This document shows, piece after piece, positions 1-9,800 of a stretch of DNA of 64,000 nucleotides (positions are counted from its first letter, which is position 1; the number at the start of each line of letters is the position of its first letter). Source of the stretch: Aliarcobacter sp. (GTDB lineage: Bacteria > Campylobacterota > Campylobacteria > Campylobacterales > Arcobacteraceae); assembly GCA_028688995.1 (NCBI GenBank), contig JAQTXB010000001.1, positions 62,001 through 126,000 of the forward strand. Direction: 5' to 3'. The notes beneath the pieces are model-generated. The model did no database searches and was not told where the DNA came from. It saw only the letters and a list, made by a program, of their open reading frames with translations. Both the position numbers and the translations under genes were made by a program.

Positions 1-518
1 ATCTTGATATAAAACTAAATATCTTTTCACCTGAACTTGATGGTAATCTTGTAAAATCTCTTGAAAATTTTGAGTTTCCAAAAGAGTTTGAAAATATTAA
101 ACATATCATAAAAGCAGTTGCACAAACTGGAAAATATGAAGATGAAAAAATCAAAATAGAGGTTTTTATAGGTGATGCAAGAGAGTATATAAAATCTTTA
201 GATAAAAACTCTTTTGACATAATCTATCAAGATGCTTTTTCAAGTGATGTGAATTTTGAGCTTTGGACAAAAGAGTATTTTGATGATATTTTTAGACTTT
301 GTAAAAGTGATTGTGTTATGAGTTCTTATGCAATTGCAACACCTATTCGATTATCTATGAATGAAGCTGGATTTTATATTTATGAACATCGACCAGTTAA
401 AAGAAAAATTACTTTAGCATTTAAACAAAAACAAGAATTAATTGGAAAATTTGTGGATATGGAGTTGAAAAAACAAAGAAACACGCAAGCGGTTGCTTTG
501 TATGATAAAGTAGTTTAG
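1..518 (+). CDS. mnmD: MnmD-like tRNA methyltransferase, 3' part
   Basis: The gene enters from the left edge; the reading frame is open from base 3 and ends at TAA 516-518. The visible 171 residues match the C-terminal half of the Methyltransf_30 (DUF752) domain. This is the methyltransferase half of MnmC, which uses SAM to convert 5-aminomethyl-2-thiouridine at tRNA wobble position 34 to the methylaminomethyl form. The family signature is seen as YQDAFS followed by ELWT, then the SYAIATPIRL stretch that corresponds to the usual SSYS-A-VRR region. The frame stops right after this domain, so no FAD oxidase domain is fused; this is a stand-alone MnmD type rather than full MnmC. The SAM-binding N-terminus lies outside the window. 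Confidence 0.8.
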   Translation, partial: LDIKLNIFSPELDGNLVKSLENFEFPKEFENIKHIIKAVAQTGKYEDEKIKIEVFIGDAREYIKSLDKNSFDIIYQDAFSSDVNFELWTKEYFDDIFRLCKSDCVMSSYAIATPIRLSMNEAGFYIYEHRPVKRKITLAFKQKQELIGKFVDMELKKQRNTQAVALYDKVV

Positions 519-537
519 AATACTACTTTACTACTTG

Positions 538-1032
538 TTACTTCGAAAGATTATCTAAAATATATTTTTCTAAATCTCTTTTTGAAATCTCTTCTTTCAT
601 AGCTTTTTCGAATATTTCATCTATTTTCTCAGAATACTCTTCATATGAGAAAAATGGAAAATGTAACTTCCAAGATCTAATAATTAACTCTTTAGTCATT
701 GTATCTCTCATCTTATCTCTAAAAAAGTTAAAACCAATAAAAATAATAGCTGTAATAAACATTGAAGCCAATATTGAAATATGTGGATTTAATTTTTCCA
801 TCTCTTTATGTGTTAAAAATGAAATTGGAACTAAAACAATCAAAACTCCAACAATATAAACAATATAAGCCCGAATAAGTCTTAACCTAAAACCAAGTTT
901 TGCAGGGTCAACATGCATTCCATCATTATGTTGTCTATTTGCAACTAATAAGTCTTTTAATAAAATTGGTTGCTTTGAAATTGTATAAACATACTCTAAA
1001 ATTTTATTTCTAATTGTTTTTTCTTTAGACAT
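538..1032 (-). CDS. Hypothetical two-helix membrane protein
   Basis: This 164-residue protein is not recognised. The N-terminal 50 residues are polar and basic. Two hydrophobic segments follow, near residues 54-73 and 86-103, each flanked by charged residues, and the C-terminal 60 residues are charged and helical. It is probably an inner-membrane protein with two spans and both ends in the cytoplasm. The ATG is preceded by an AGGA-type ribosome binding site at suitable distance. It is divergent from the sensor kinase gene that starts near 1118, so the two share the 1033-1117 control region, and it converges with the MnmD-like gene. No function can be assigned. Confidence 0.6.
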   Translation of the reverse strand: MSKEKTIRNKILEYVYTISKQPILLKDLLVANRQHNDGMHVDPAKLGFRLRLIRAYIVYIVGVLIVLVPISFLTHKEMEKLNPHISILASMFITAIIFIGFNFFRDKMRDTMTKELIIRSWKLHFPFFSYEEYSEKIDEIFEKAMKEEISKRDLEKYILDNLSK

Positions 1033-1051
1033 AATATATTCCTAAATTTAA

Positions 1052-1081
1052 TTGATATATTTTATCTTACTTTGTTATAAT
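1052..1081 (+). promoter_or_regulatory. Sigma70-type promoter of the sensor kinase gene
   Basis: TTGATA (1052-1057) and TATAAT (1076-1081) are separated by 18 bases. The -10 box is preceded by TGT, which makes it an extended -10. Transcription would begin near 1088, downstream of the TTG at 1052 that could otherwise serve as start codon of the next gene. Confidence 0.6.
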
Positions 1082-1117
1082 ATTGCGTTAATTAGGTATA
1101 AAAAAAAAGGTTCTCTA

Positions 1118-3661
1118 ATAAAAAAAATAATATTAATACTTTTAATTGTTTTTAACTATATTTTAAATGCATCAGAATTAAAAAAAACATCTATACAGCT
1201 GATGTGGTTAGACCAATTTGAATTTGCAGGTTTTTATGTTGCAAAAGAAAAAGGGTTTTATCAAGAGTTAGGCTTGGATGTTGATATTAAAAAATTCGAT
1301 AGTAATTTAGATTTAACAAAAGAAGTTTTAGATAGAAAATCTGATTTTGGATTAAACTCTTCTTCTTTGATTGTCGATAAATCAGAAGGTAAAGACCTTT
1401 TTATTTTAGGGACAATATTCCAATCTTCTCCATTGGTATTAATTGCATTAGAAAAGTCTAATATCAAAACTCCTGCTGATTTAAAAGATAAAAGAATTAT
1501 GATTACTAATAATCAAGAAAATTTTGCACCTTTACAATCTATGCTAAAAAGCCAAAATTTACAAATGAGTGATTTTAAATTCATTCCTCACACTTTTAAT
1601 GTTGATGATTTAATAAATAATAAAACAGACCTAATGTCAGCATACACAACAAATGAGCTATTCACTCTAAAAGAAAAAGGCTACAAAATAAAAGTTTTTA
1701 ATCCTACAGATTATGGTTTTAATTTCTATGAAGATTTAATTTTTACATCAAAAGAGTTTGCACAAGAAAATCCCGAAACAGTTAGAAATTTTTATACAGC
1801 AACGATGAAAGGTTATTATTATGCTTTTGAGCATATTGACGAAGTTACAAAATTAATATACAAAAAATATAATCCACAAAATAAAAGTTTAGAAAATCTA
1901 ATTTTTGAAGCAAATGAGATGAAAAAATTAGTTTTTGATAAACAAGGAAGAATTGGAACAGTAAATCCTGAAAAAATTAATCTTATTGTAAATACATATC
2001 GAGTAATGGGATTAATTAAAAATGAATTAAAAGCTGAGGATATTATCTATACTAGACATCTTGTTGATAATTTTCTTTTAAATCCAGAAGAAAAATCTTA
2101 TTTAGAAAAGAAAGGAACTCTCACTATGTGTGTAGACCCTGACTGGATGCCTTTTGAAAAAATAGAGAAAAATGAACATGTAGGAATTGCGGCTGATTAT
2201 ATAAAATTAATAGAAAAGAAAATCAAAAAACCTATAGTTTTAGTTCCTACAAAAACATGGAGTGAATCTTTAGAATACGGGGAAAAAAGAGCTTGTGATA
2301 TATTTTCTCTTATTATGAAAACTCCTCAAAGGGAAAGATACCTTAATTTCACTAAACCATATTTAGAGATTCCATTAGTTGTTGCAGCTGATGTAAATAC
2401 ACCTTTTGTTGATAATATTTTGCAAATCAAAAATAAAAAACTTGCTATGGTAAAAGATTACGCCTTTGCTGAAACATTAAAAATCAAATATCCAGATATT
2501 CAATTTATATATGTAGAAAACATACAAGAGGGATTAAAACTTGTTCAAAAAGGTGAAGTATTTGGACTAATAGATACTTTGGCTTCAATTGGTTATAACA
2601 TTCAAAAAGATTATATTGGTCAGTTAAAAATTGCAGGAAAATTTGACGATACTTGGAGACTAGGAGTTGGTTCAAGAAACGATGAACCAATTTTAAATGA
2701 TATTTTAGATAAAGCAATAGGTGATATAACTCTTAGTCAAAAGCAAGAAATTCTAAATAAATGGATTTCTGTAAATTATCAAGAAGAACTTAATTATTCT
2801 TTTTTTTATAAAGCTTTGGCTTTTTTTGTTATTTTTGCTTGCGTAACTCTTCTAATCTATCGGCACTATTTATTAAAAAAATTAAATACCCAATTAAATG
2901 AAAAAATAAAACTTGAAATCCAAAAAAATGAAGAAAAGAATAGAATTCTAATTCAACAATCAAGAATGGCTTCAATGGGTGAAATGTTAGAAAATATTGC
3001 CCACCAATGGAGACAACCACTTTCAACAATAAGTATTGCAGCATCTGGAATGGAAGTAAAAAAAGAGTTTAGTACCTTAAGTGATAAAGAGTTTTATGAT
3101 TCAATCAATCACATAAAAAAAGCAACTATGTATTTGTCTCATACAATTGAAGATTTTAGAAATTTTTTTAATAAAAAGAAAACTCTATCAAAAATAAATT
3201 CAAAAAAAGTTATTGATAAAACCTTGGAATTAATGGGTAATACCTTTATTCAAAATAGAATTACTCTAATAAATAATACTCAAGAAATAGAAATTTCTTC
3301 CCTTGAAAATGAACTTATTCAAGTTTTAATGAATATCTTTGCAAATGCAAAAGATGCTTTAAAACAATTATCAGGAGATAATAAATATATTTTTATTGAT
3401 GTTTTTAAAGAAGAAAATAACTTAGTTATTCAAATAAAAGATAGTGCTGGTGGAATAAATGATGAAATCATAGATAAAATATTTGAACCATATTTCACTA
3501 CAAAACATCAATTTAATGGAACTGGAATTGGTCTTTATATGAGTAAACTTATTGTTGAAAGACATTTAAAAGGAACATTAAGTGCTAAAAATGTAGAGTT
3601 TACCTTTATGGAGGTTATCCATAAAGGAGCTTTATTTGAGATAGTTTTACCTATTTCATAG
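1118..3661 (+). CDS. Orphan sensor histidine kinase with two substrate-binding domains
   Basis: This membrane histidine kinase has an unusual double periplasmic sensor. Counting from base 1118, a signal or anchor helix covers about residues 2-17. An NMT1/THI5-like ABC binding-protein domain covers 20-300, opening with the family phrase WLDQFEFAGFYVAKEKG. A family-3 solute-binding domain follows at 328-560 (TMCVDPDWMPFE). A membrane span lies at about 562-582. The kinase core has the H-box histidine at residue 629 in AHQWRQPLS, an N box (NIFANAKDAL), G1 (DSAGGI) and G2 (GTGIGLY). No response regulator is adjacent. The only upstream NTG codon is TTG 1052, which coincides with a -35 box; the ribosome site AAAAAAGG at 1103-1110 instead points to ATA 1118, a non-standard codon, so the start is uncertain. 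The 3' end overlaps the convergent yqhD by 11 bases. Confidence 0.85.
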   Translation: MKKIILILLIVFNYILNASELKKTSIQLMWLDQFEFAGFYVAKEKGFYQELGLDVDIKKFDSNLDLTKEVLDRKSDFGLNSSSLIVDKSEGKDLFILGTIFQSSPLVLIALEKSNIKTPADLKDKRIMITNNQENFAPLQSMLKSQNLQMSDFKFIPHTFNVDDLINNKTDLMSAYTTNELFTLKEKGYKIKVFNPTDYGFNFYEDLIFTSKEFAQENPETVRNFYTATMKGYYYAFEHIDEVTKLIYKKYNPQNKSLENLIFEANEMKKLVFDKQGRIGTVNPEKINLIVNTYRVMGLIKNELKAEDIIYTRHLVDNFLLNPEEKSYLEKKGTLTMCVDPDWMPFEKIEKNEHVGIAADYIKLIEKKIKKPIVLVPTKTWSESLEYGEKRACDIFSLIMKTPQRERYLNFTKPYLEIPLVVAADVNTPFVDNILQIKNKKLAMVKDYAFAETLKIKYPDIQFIYVENIQEGLKLVQKGEVFGLIDTLASIGYNIQKDYIGQLKIAGKFDDTWRLGVGSRNDEPILNDILDKAIGDITLSQKQEILNKWISVNYQEELNYSFFYKALAFFVIFACVTLLIYRHYLLKKLNTQLNEKIKLEIQKNEEKNRILIQQSRMASMGEMLENIAHQWRQPLSTISIAASGMEVKKEFSTLSDKEFYDSINHIKKATMYLSHTIEDFRNFFNKKKTLSKINSKKVIDKTLELMGNTFIQNRITLINNTQEIEISSLENELIQVLMNIFANAKDALKQLSGDNKYIFIDVFKEENNLVIQIKDSAGGINDEIIDKIFEPYFTTKHQFNGTGIGLYMSKLIVERHLKGTLSAKNVEFTFMEVIHKGALFEIVLPIS

Positions 3662-4784
3662 CCATATTTAAAATTTGTGCAACTTTTTCTAAAGTTACTG
3701 TTCCGTTTTCACCAATATTTGTCATTCCATGTTTTTTAAGTGCTGATGTAATATTTTCTACAACTTTATCATCAATATTATAATCATTTAAATTTGTTGT
3801 AACACCAATACTTTGATACATATATTCTAACGCTTCAAGAACTATCTCTTTATTGTGAAGAACTCCAAAAACTTCTCTTCCCATTAACTCAAATTTCTCT
3901 TTTTTCTCTTCCATCATAACTCTAATAAGTTGTGGTTGTACAACTGCTAAACTTCTTGCATGGTCAAGTCCATAAAATGCTGTTAATTCATGACCAATCA
4001 TGTGAGTTGCCCAGTCTTGTGGAACTCCTGAACCAATAAAACCATTTAAAGCTTGGTTTGCTAAAAGCATAAGATTCTCTTGCCATTGGATTTCGTGTCT
4101 ATTTTTCCAATCAACTGCAAGTGTTTTTAAACCTTTTAAAATTGTTAAAGAGTAACCATCATGTAAAAGTGAAGATGTAGGATAAGTTAAATACTGCTCA
4201 CAAGTATGAACAAATGCATCAACTAAACCATTTGCTAATTGTCTATCATCAAGTGAACTCATAACACTTGGGTCTAAAACTGCAAATTTTGGATAAACCA
4301 AAGGTGAACCAAAATATCTTTTTTCATTTGTTGAAACCCTTGAAATTACAGCTGTTGTATTTGATTCACTTCCTGTTGCTGGAAGTGTTAAAATAGCACC
4401 TATTGGAAGAGCTTTTTCTACAGTTTTACCTTCTAAAAAATCCCAACCATCACCATCATAAAGTGCAGCTGCTGCTAAATATTTACTTCCATCAATAACA
4501 GAACCACCACCAACAGCTAAAATGAAATCTATTTTTTCATCTTTTATGATTTTTACGGCTTTATTTAAAGTTTCAATAGCTGGATTTGGTTCAATTCCAC
4601 TAAACTCTAACCAAGTATAACCCTCAAGCGCTGTTTTTACTTGTTCATAAACTCCATTTTTTTTAATACTTCCACCACCATAAACAACTAATACTTTTAG
4701 TTTTTTATCAATGTAATTAACAATTGATTTTATTTTGCCTGTTCCAAACTCTATTGCAGTTGGATTAAAATATGTATAATTCAT
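3651..4784 (-). CDS. yqhD: YqhD-type iron-containing alcohol dehydrogenase
   Basis: This 377-residue protein is a group III, metal-dependent alcohol dehydrogenase of the YqhD/BdhA branch, expected to reduce aldehydes with NADPH in the cytoplasm. The dinucleotide-binding GGGSVIDGSK motif lies near residues 95-104. Metal ligands are visible as the Asp in ANGLVDAFVH, the His in MIGHELTA and the His in GLDHARSL. The length is typical for YqhD. It is flanked by genes on the other strand and is probably transcribed alone. Its stop codon overlaps the end of the convergent sensor kinase. In relatives this enzyme detoxifies short-chain aldehydes formed by lipid peroxidation; the exact substrate here is inference. 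Confidence 0.88.
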   Translation of the reverse strand: MNYTYFNPTAIEFGTGKIKSIVNYIDKKLKVLVVYGGGSIKKNGVYEQVKTALEGYTWLEFSGIEPNPAIETLNKAVKIIKDEKIDFILAVGGGSVIDGSKYLAAAALYDGDGWDFLEGKTVEKALPIGAILTLPATGSESNTTAVISRVSTNEKRYFGSPLVYPKFAVLDPSVMSSLDDRQLANGLVDAFVHTCEQYLTYPTSSLLHDGYSLTILKGLKTLAVDWKNRHEIQWQENLMLLANQALNGFIGSGVPQDWATHMIGHELTAFYGLDHARSLAVVQPQLIRVMMEEKKEKFELMGREVFGVLHNKEIVLEALEYMYQSIGVTTNLNDYNIDDKVVENITSALKKHGMTNIGENGTVTLEKVAQILNMAMK

Positions 4785-4848
4785 GAGAAGCCTTTATAAT
4801 AATTTTGAAGCTTTATTATAGGATAATTATCATTTCTAAAGGATTACA

Positions 4849-5448
4849 ATGATTAGAACTTGGTTGTTTATTTATTTTTCTGTTTTTATTTGGTCACTTA
4901 TAAATCCAAAAGATTTATTTACATGGGTTTTAGAAGTATTTCCTGCAATCATCGCTTTGATTGTTTTGGCCTTTACTTATAACAAATTTAGACTCACGCC
5001 TTTAGTTTATTCACTTATTTTAATTCATTGTATTATTTTAATGGTTGGTGGGCACTATACTTATGCCCAAGTTCCTCTTTTTGACGTTATAAAAGAGTTT
5101 TTTCATCAAGAAAGAAACGACTACGATAAAGTAGGACATTTTGCCCAAGGTTTTGTTCCTGCAATGGTTGCAAGAGAAATTATTATTAGAAAAAGTATCA
5201 TCACAATTGAGTCATGGAGAAACTTCTTTATTGTTTGTTTTTGTTTAGCATTTTCTGCATTTTATGAACTTGTAGAGTGGTGGGTTGCCATTTATTCAGG
5301 TGAAGGAGCAAACGACTTTTTAGGAACTCAAGGTTATATTTGGGATACTCAAAGTGATATGTTTTGGGCTTTAGTTGGCTCAATATTTGCACTTGCAATC
5401 TTACGAAAATATCATACTAAACAATTACTAAATATTAAAAAGGTATAA
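4849..5448 (+). CDS. DUF2238 (YjdF family) membrane protein
   Basis: This 199-residue polytopic inner-membrane protein belongs to DUF2238. Five to six hydrophobic segments are visible. Family signatures are DKVGHFAQGF in the middle, ELVEWW near residue 142 and the C-terminal WDTQSDMFWALVGS. A ribosome site (AAAGGATT) precedes the ATG. It runs in the same direction as the DoxX gene 28 bases downstream and is probably cotranscribed with it. The biochemical function of the family is unknown. Confidence 0.8.
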   Translation: MIRTWLFIYFSVFIWSLINPKDLFTWVLEVFPAIIALIVLAFTYNKFRLTPLVYSLILIHCIILMVGGHYTYAQVPLFDVIKEFFHQERNDYDKVGHFAQGFVPAMVAREIIIRKSIITIESWRNFFIVCFCLAFSAFYELVEWWVAIYSGEGANDFLGTQGYIWDTQSDMFWALVGSIFALAILRKYHTKQLLNIKKV

Positions 5449-5476
5449 ACCCGAGATTAAAAATTAAGGAATTATT

Positions 5477-5917
5477 ATGACTTGTTGTGAAAACAAATTA
5501 GAATCTGTTTTAAATGAAGATATTGGAAAACTAATTTTAAGATTTTCAATAGCAGCGCTTATGTTATTTCATGGTTTTACTAAACTATTTAATGGAATTG
5601 ATGGAATAAAATTTTTAGTAACAAAAGCTGGTCTTCCAGAATTTGTGGCTTATGGTGTTTATATGGGAGAAGTTGTTTTTCCAATTTTAATTATTTTTGG
5701 TTTATTTACTAGAATTTCATCACTATTTTTTGCTCTAACAATGCTTTTTGCAATATTTTTAGCTCACAGTAGTGAACTTTTTGTTTTAGGTGAAACTGGT
5801 GGTTTAGTAATTGAATTACCATTACTTTATCTATTAGCTTCTATTTCACTTATGTTTATTGGAGCTGGGAAATATAGTCTTGATGCAAGATGTAAGAAGT
5901 GCGAGATTAAAGCATAA
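5477..5917 (+). CDS. DoxX family membrane protein
   Basis: This 146-residue protein has four predicted membrane helices and the DoxX-type pattern: ILRFSIAALMLFHG at the start, the central GEVVFPILIIFGLFTR, and a long third hydrophobic stretch. The extreme N-terminus carries two adjacent Cys (TCCEN) and the C-terminus carries C-x2-C (CKKC), so a redox or metal link is possible but not shown. DoxX-family proteins are membrane components loosely associated with respiration and thiol stress. The gene follows the DUF2238 gene and ends at a strong hairpin terminator. Confidence 0.8.
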   Translation: MTCCENKLESVLNEDIGKLILRFSIAALMLFHGFTKLFNGIDGIKFLVTKAGLPEFVAYGVYMGEVVFPILIIFGLFTRISSLFFALTMLFAIFLAHSSELFVLGETGGLVIELPLLYLLASISLMFIGAGKYSLDARCKKCEIKA

Positions 5918-5918
5918 A

Positions 5919-5949
5919 AAATCTTTCCAAACTTTTGTTTGGAAAGATT
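5919..5949. terminator. Bidirectional hairpin terminator
   Basis: A perfect 13-bp stem (5920-5932 with 5937-5949) closes a TTTT loop. It lies between the convergent DoxX and EamA genes. A-rich sequence on its left supplies a T-run for the minus-strand transcript, and the T-rich right side serves the plus strand. Confidence 0.8.
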
Positions 5950-5952
5950 CTC

Positions 5953-6807
5953 TTATTCCCCTCTTTTTAAAGTATATATTGAGTTTACAATCAAAGTAGC
6001 TATTATTATACTTCCACCAATAAAAGTGTAAGAGCTAGGAACTTCATTTAAAAAAATCCAAACCCAAATAGGTGCCATAATAGTCTCTATAATCATCAAT
6101 AAACTTACTTCACTTGCACTTATATACTTTGCACCATTTCCCAATAAAACCCTTGAAAATGGGCTTATTATTAAACCCATAACCATTACAATGATTAGAG
6201 TCTTAAAATCAATAACTAATTCATCACAAAAGAAAAATGCAATCACACTTAAAGAAATCCCACTAAAGGCTGTTAAAATAACTCTATCCATCTCTTTATA
6301 ACGTGACAATAAAACAAATGAGATTGAAAATAAAGCTGTACATAAAAGTGCGTATATATTTCCTTCAAAACTTCCAATATCTAACTGGTCATTAAAAATT
6401 ATATATAAACCTAAAAACATAAAAAATGAAGCATAAAAGATATTTTTTGTGATTTTCTCTTTAAAAAACAAATAAGCAAAAAGTGCTGAAAAAAGCGCTG
6501 CTGTACTAAAAATAATTACCACATTTGCAACTGTTGTTGTTTTTACAGCAGTTATAAAAAATATATTTGATGTTCCCATTAAAATAGAGCAAACTATTAA
6601 AATAGGTAAAGAGCTTTTTAGTGCATTTTTCACAAAACCCTTTTCTTTAAATAAAAGAGTTGAAGCCATTGAAACAAACATAAATATTCCAATATAAAAA
6701 GAAAAAAGAAATGAAGATACAGTAGTAAATTTAATAAATAATGATTCTAAACTCATTATTAAAACACCTAAAGAGGTGAGTATTAAGCCTTTGGCATTGT
6801 TAGTCAA
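5953..6807 (-). CDS. EamA/DMT family transporter
   Basis: This is an inner-membrane carrier of the drug/metabolite transporter superfamily with ten predicted helices arranged as two EamA repeats. The start was set at TTG 6807, giving 284 residues beginning MTNNAKGLILTS, because AGGATT lies seven bases upstream. A longer ORF starts at ATG 6849, but that codon sits inside the metH terminator hairpin, and its extra 14 residues are polar and lie ahead of the first helix. The substrate cannot be told from sequence. The gene ends against the convergent DoxX gene and its terminator. Confidence 0.8.
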   Translation of the reverse strand: MTNNAKGLILTSLGVLIMSLESLFIKFTTVSSFLFSFYIGIFMFVSMASTLLFKEKGFVKNALKSSLPILIVCSILMGTSNIFFITAVKTTTVANVVIIFSTAALFSALFAYLFFKEKITKNIFYASFFMFLGLYIIFNDQLDIGSFEGNIYALLCTALFSISFVLLSRYKEMDRVILTAFSGISLSVIAFFFCDELVIDFKTLIIVMVMGLIISPFSRVLLGNGAKYISASEVSLLMIIETIMAPIWVWIFLNEVPSSYTFIGGSIIIATLIVNSIYTLKRGE

Positions 6808-6822
6808 AATTGTAATCCTATG

Positions 6823-6853
6823 AAAAATATAAAAGGATGCAAAATGCATCCTT
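6823..6853 (-). terminator. Terminator of metH
   Basis: On the minus strand a 9-bp stem (AAGGATGCA pairing with TGCATCCTT, plus-strand 6833-6853) is followed at once by a T-rich tract. It lies 13 bases after the metH stop codon and before the EamA start. Confidence 0.7.
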
Positions 6854-6865
6854 AGTTTTTAAGTG

Positions 6866-9800
6866 TTAGATATTATAGTAGTTCGCTTCTTTGTGAGTAA
6901 CCACAATAGCGCAAGTTGTTTGTTCTGGGTGCATTTGGAATGTTTCAGATAATTCTATTCCAAACTCTTCAGGATTTAGTAAATCAAAAATATCTCTGTT
7001 CATTGCTAAATCAGGGCAAGCTGCGTATCCTGGAGAATATCTACAACCTACATATTGTTTCATTTGAACATCATTTAAAGTGTGTCCCTCTTTTGGCACA
7101 ATATCTAAATCAAGTCTAATTTGTTTATGTAAAACCTCAGCTAAAGCTTCAGCAAGTTCAACTCCAAGTCCATGAACTTGGTAATATTTTGTAAACTCAC
7201 CCTTATCGTATAAACCTCTTTCATAATCTGTGATTTTAAGCCCAGCACTAGCAAGTGTAAAGGCAACCACATCAAGTCTATCATTTGCAAAAAAATCAGG
7301 AATACATCTAAAAGGTTTTCTTTTTTGTCTTGGAAATTCCAACACTTTTATAGCTTCACTCAAACTTGGCACATTTTTTGACTCTTCTAACGTATTAAAC
7401 AGATATTTTTTATCAAAAATATAAAGTTTATTATCATGTGAGATACAAGGATAATAAGCATAAATAGCAATTGGGTCAAAAATATTTTTGTCTAATAATT
7501 CAGCTTTTAATGCTTGATAAGTTGGTTCAACTACCTCTTCTTCATATTTTAAGAACTTAGCTGCGTCTTGTTTTCCTCTTTTGTATCCCCATCTTTGTCT
7601 AAATAAAACTCTATGATTTATCCATTTGAAAATTAACTCTTTATCTAGTTTAACACCTGTTTTTGCAACTCTATCCCAAATTGGAGGGAAAGTAAAAGTT
7701 CCTTTTTCAGGTAATGGAATCTCTTCATAAGGAGGAATTACAACAGCTTCTTCTTCAACTCTATCACTTGTGTCAATAATTTGAATCAAATCAGCTGCAA
7801 GGGCAGTATTATTTTCATCACCCTTTTCAATTCTTTGCATAGAAACAACACCATCAAAAGCATCTCTACAATAAAAAATTGGTCCATCATAATATGGTCG
7901 GCAATATTCATCAATAAAGTTTTTAGTTAAGGCTGCACCTCCAAGAAGAACTGGAATCTTTATTCCCATTCTTTGAAGCTCTTCAAGGTTCTCTTTCATA
8001 ACAGCTGTTGATTTTACAAGTAATCCACTCATTCCAATTGCATGGGCATTGTGCTCTTGAAGTTTTTCAACAAAAGTATCTAAACCTGCTTTTATACCAA
8101 CATTTACAACTTTAAATCCATTATTTGAAAGAATAATATCTACTAGATTTTTACCAACATCATGAACATCACCTTTTACTGTTCCTAAAATTAGTGTAGT
8201 TTCACTTGACTTTTCTTGTTTTGGTAAATATGGATTTAAAGCATCAACTGTTGCTTTCATAGTTTCAGCACTTTGAAGAACAAATGGTAACTGCATTTGC
8301 CCTGAACCAAAAAGCTCTCCAATAATTTTCATACCATCAATTAGCCACTCATTTACAATTATTTCAGGTTTTATTGTATGTCTTAACTCTTCAACAAGTG
8401 GAAGTAATCTATCTTTATCACCATCAAGTAATAGTTTTTGCACTTTTTCAAGTGGTGGCATATTTTGATACTCTTCATCTGTTTGCTCTTCATGGGCTTC
8501 AACATTTGAGAAATGTTCAATAAAAGCAAATAATGGGTCACCATTTTCATGATTGTTAAAGATTAAATTATCACAAGCAATTCTATCTTCTTCACTTATT
8601 TTATTTAGTGGAATAATATGTTTAACATTTACAATAGCAGATGTTAATCCAGCTTTTACACAATGGTCTAAATAAATAGAGTTTAGATAAATTCTAGCTT
8701 TTATATCAAGTCCAAAAGAGATATTCGAAAGCCCTAATGTAGTTCCAACTTCAGGATGTAAAATCTGGAACTCACGAATTGCTTCCATTGTTTCCATTCC
8801 AGCAGTTCTATACTCATCATCACCACTCCCAATAGTAAATGTAAGCATATCAAATACTAAATCATGTGGGTCAAAGCCATGTCTATTTACACATAAATCA
8901 AAGATTCTCTCAGCAATCCTGATTTTATCCTCTTTTGTTTTTGCCATTCCAACTTCATCAATAACAAGACAAACTAATGCAGCTCCAAATTTTTTAGCTA
9001 ATTTACAAACTGCATCAAATTTTTCTTCACCGTCTTCTAGGTTAACAGAATTGATAATAGCACGTCCACCAATTTGTTTAAGTGCAGCTTCAAGGGCATA
9101 AATTTGAGTTGAATCAGGCATTAAAGGAAGAGCAACTTTTTGTGAATAAAGTGCAGTTACCTCATCCATATCTTTTCGTTCATCTCGACCAGCAAATCCA
9201 ACAGAAACATCAATTACGTGAGCACCAGCTCTAACTTGTTGTTGTCCAACACTCAATGTTCCCTCATAATCATTTGCTTTTAATAACTCTCTAAAAGCTT
9301 TTGAACCAGTTGCATTTGAACGCTCACCAATTAAAAGTGGCGCTGGTTCTTGTTTTAGAGGAACTGTTCCAAAAAGTGAAGCTAAAGATGCTTTTAAAAA
9401 TCCACAAGATTTTAAAGGAATAGCGCCCTCAACAGCTTTTGATAAAGCTTCAATATGTTCAGGTGTAGTTCCACAACAACCACCTAAAAATGAAACTCCA
9501 TTAATTTTTAAAAACTCAACTTGTAAAGCTGTGAATTCATCTGGTTGCATTGGGTAATAAGTTTTTCCACCTCTATTTTGAGGAAGTCCAGCATTTGAGT
9601 GAACTGAAATTGGGAACTTACAAACTTCACTTAAAGTTTTAACATGTTTATGAACTTGCTTAGGTCCAGTTCCACAGTTAAAGCCTAAAGATAAAATATT
9701 AAATGGTGCCATAATTGCAGCAATTGTCATAGCATCAGTTCCAATAAGCATTGTTCCACTTAACTCAATAGTAACTGATACCATAATTGGGATTTGAGGT

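Noticed and set aside
6916-7424. Plus-strand open frames of 64-67 codons within metH
   Set aside because: They lie opposite strongly conserved metH sequence, lack ribosome sites and have shadow-like composition.
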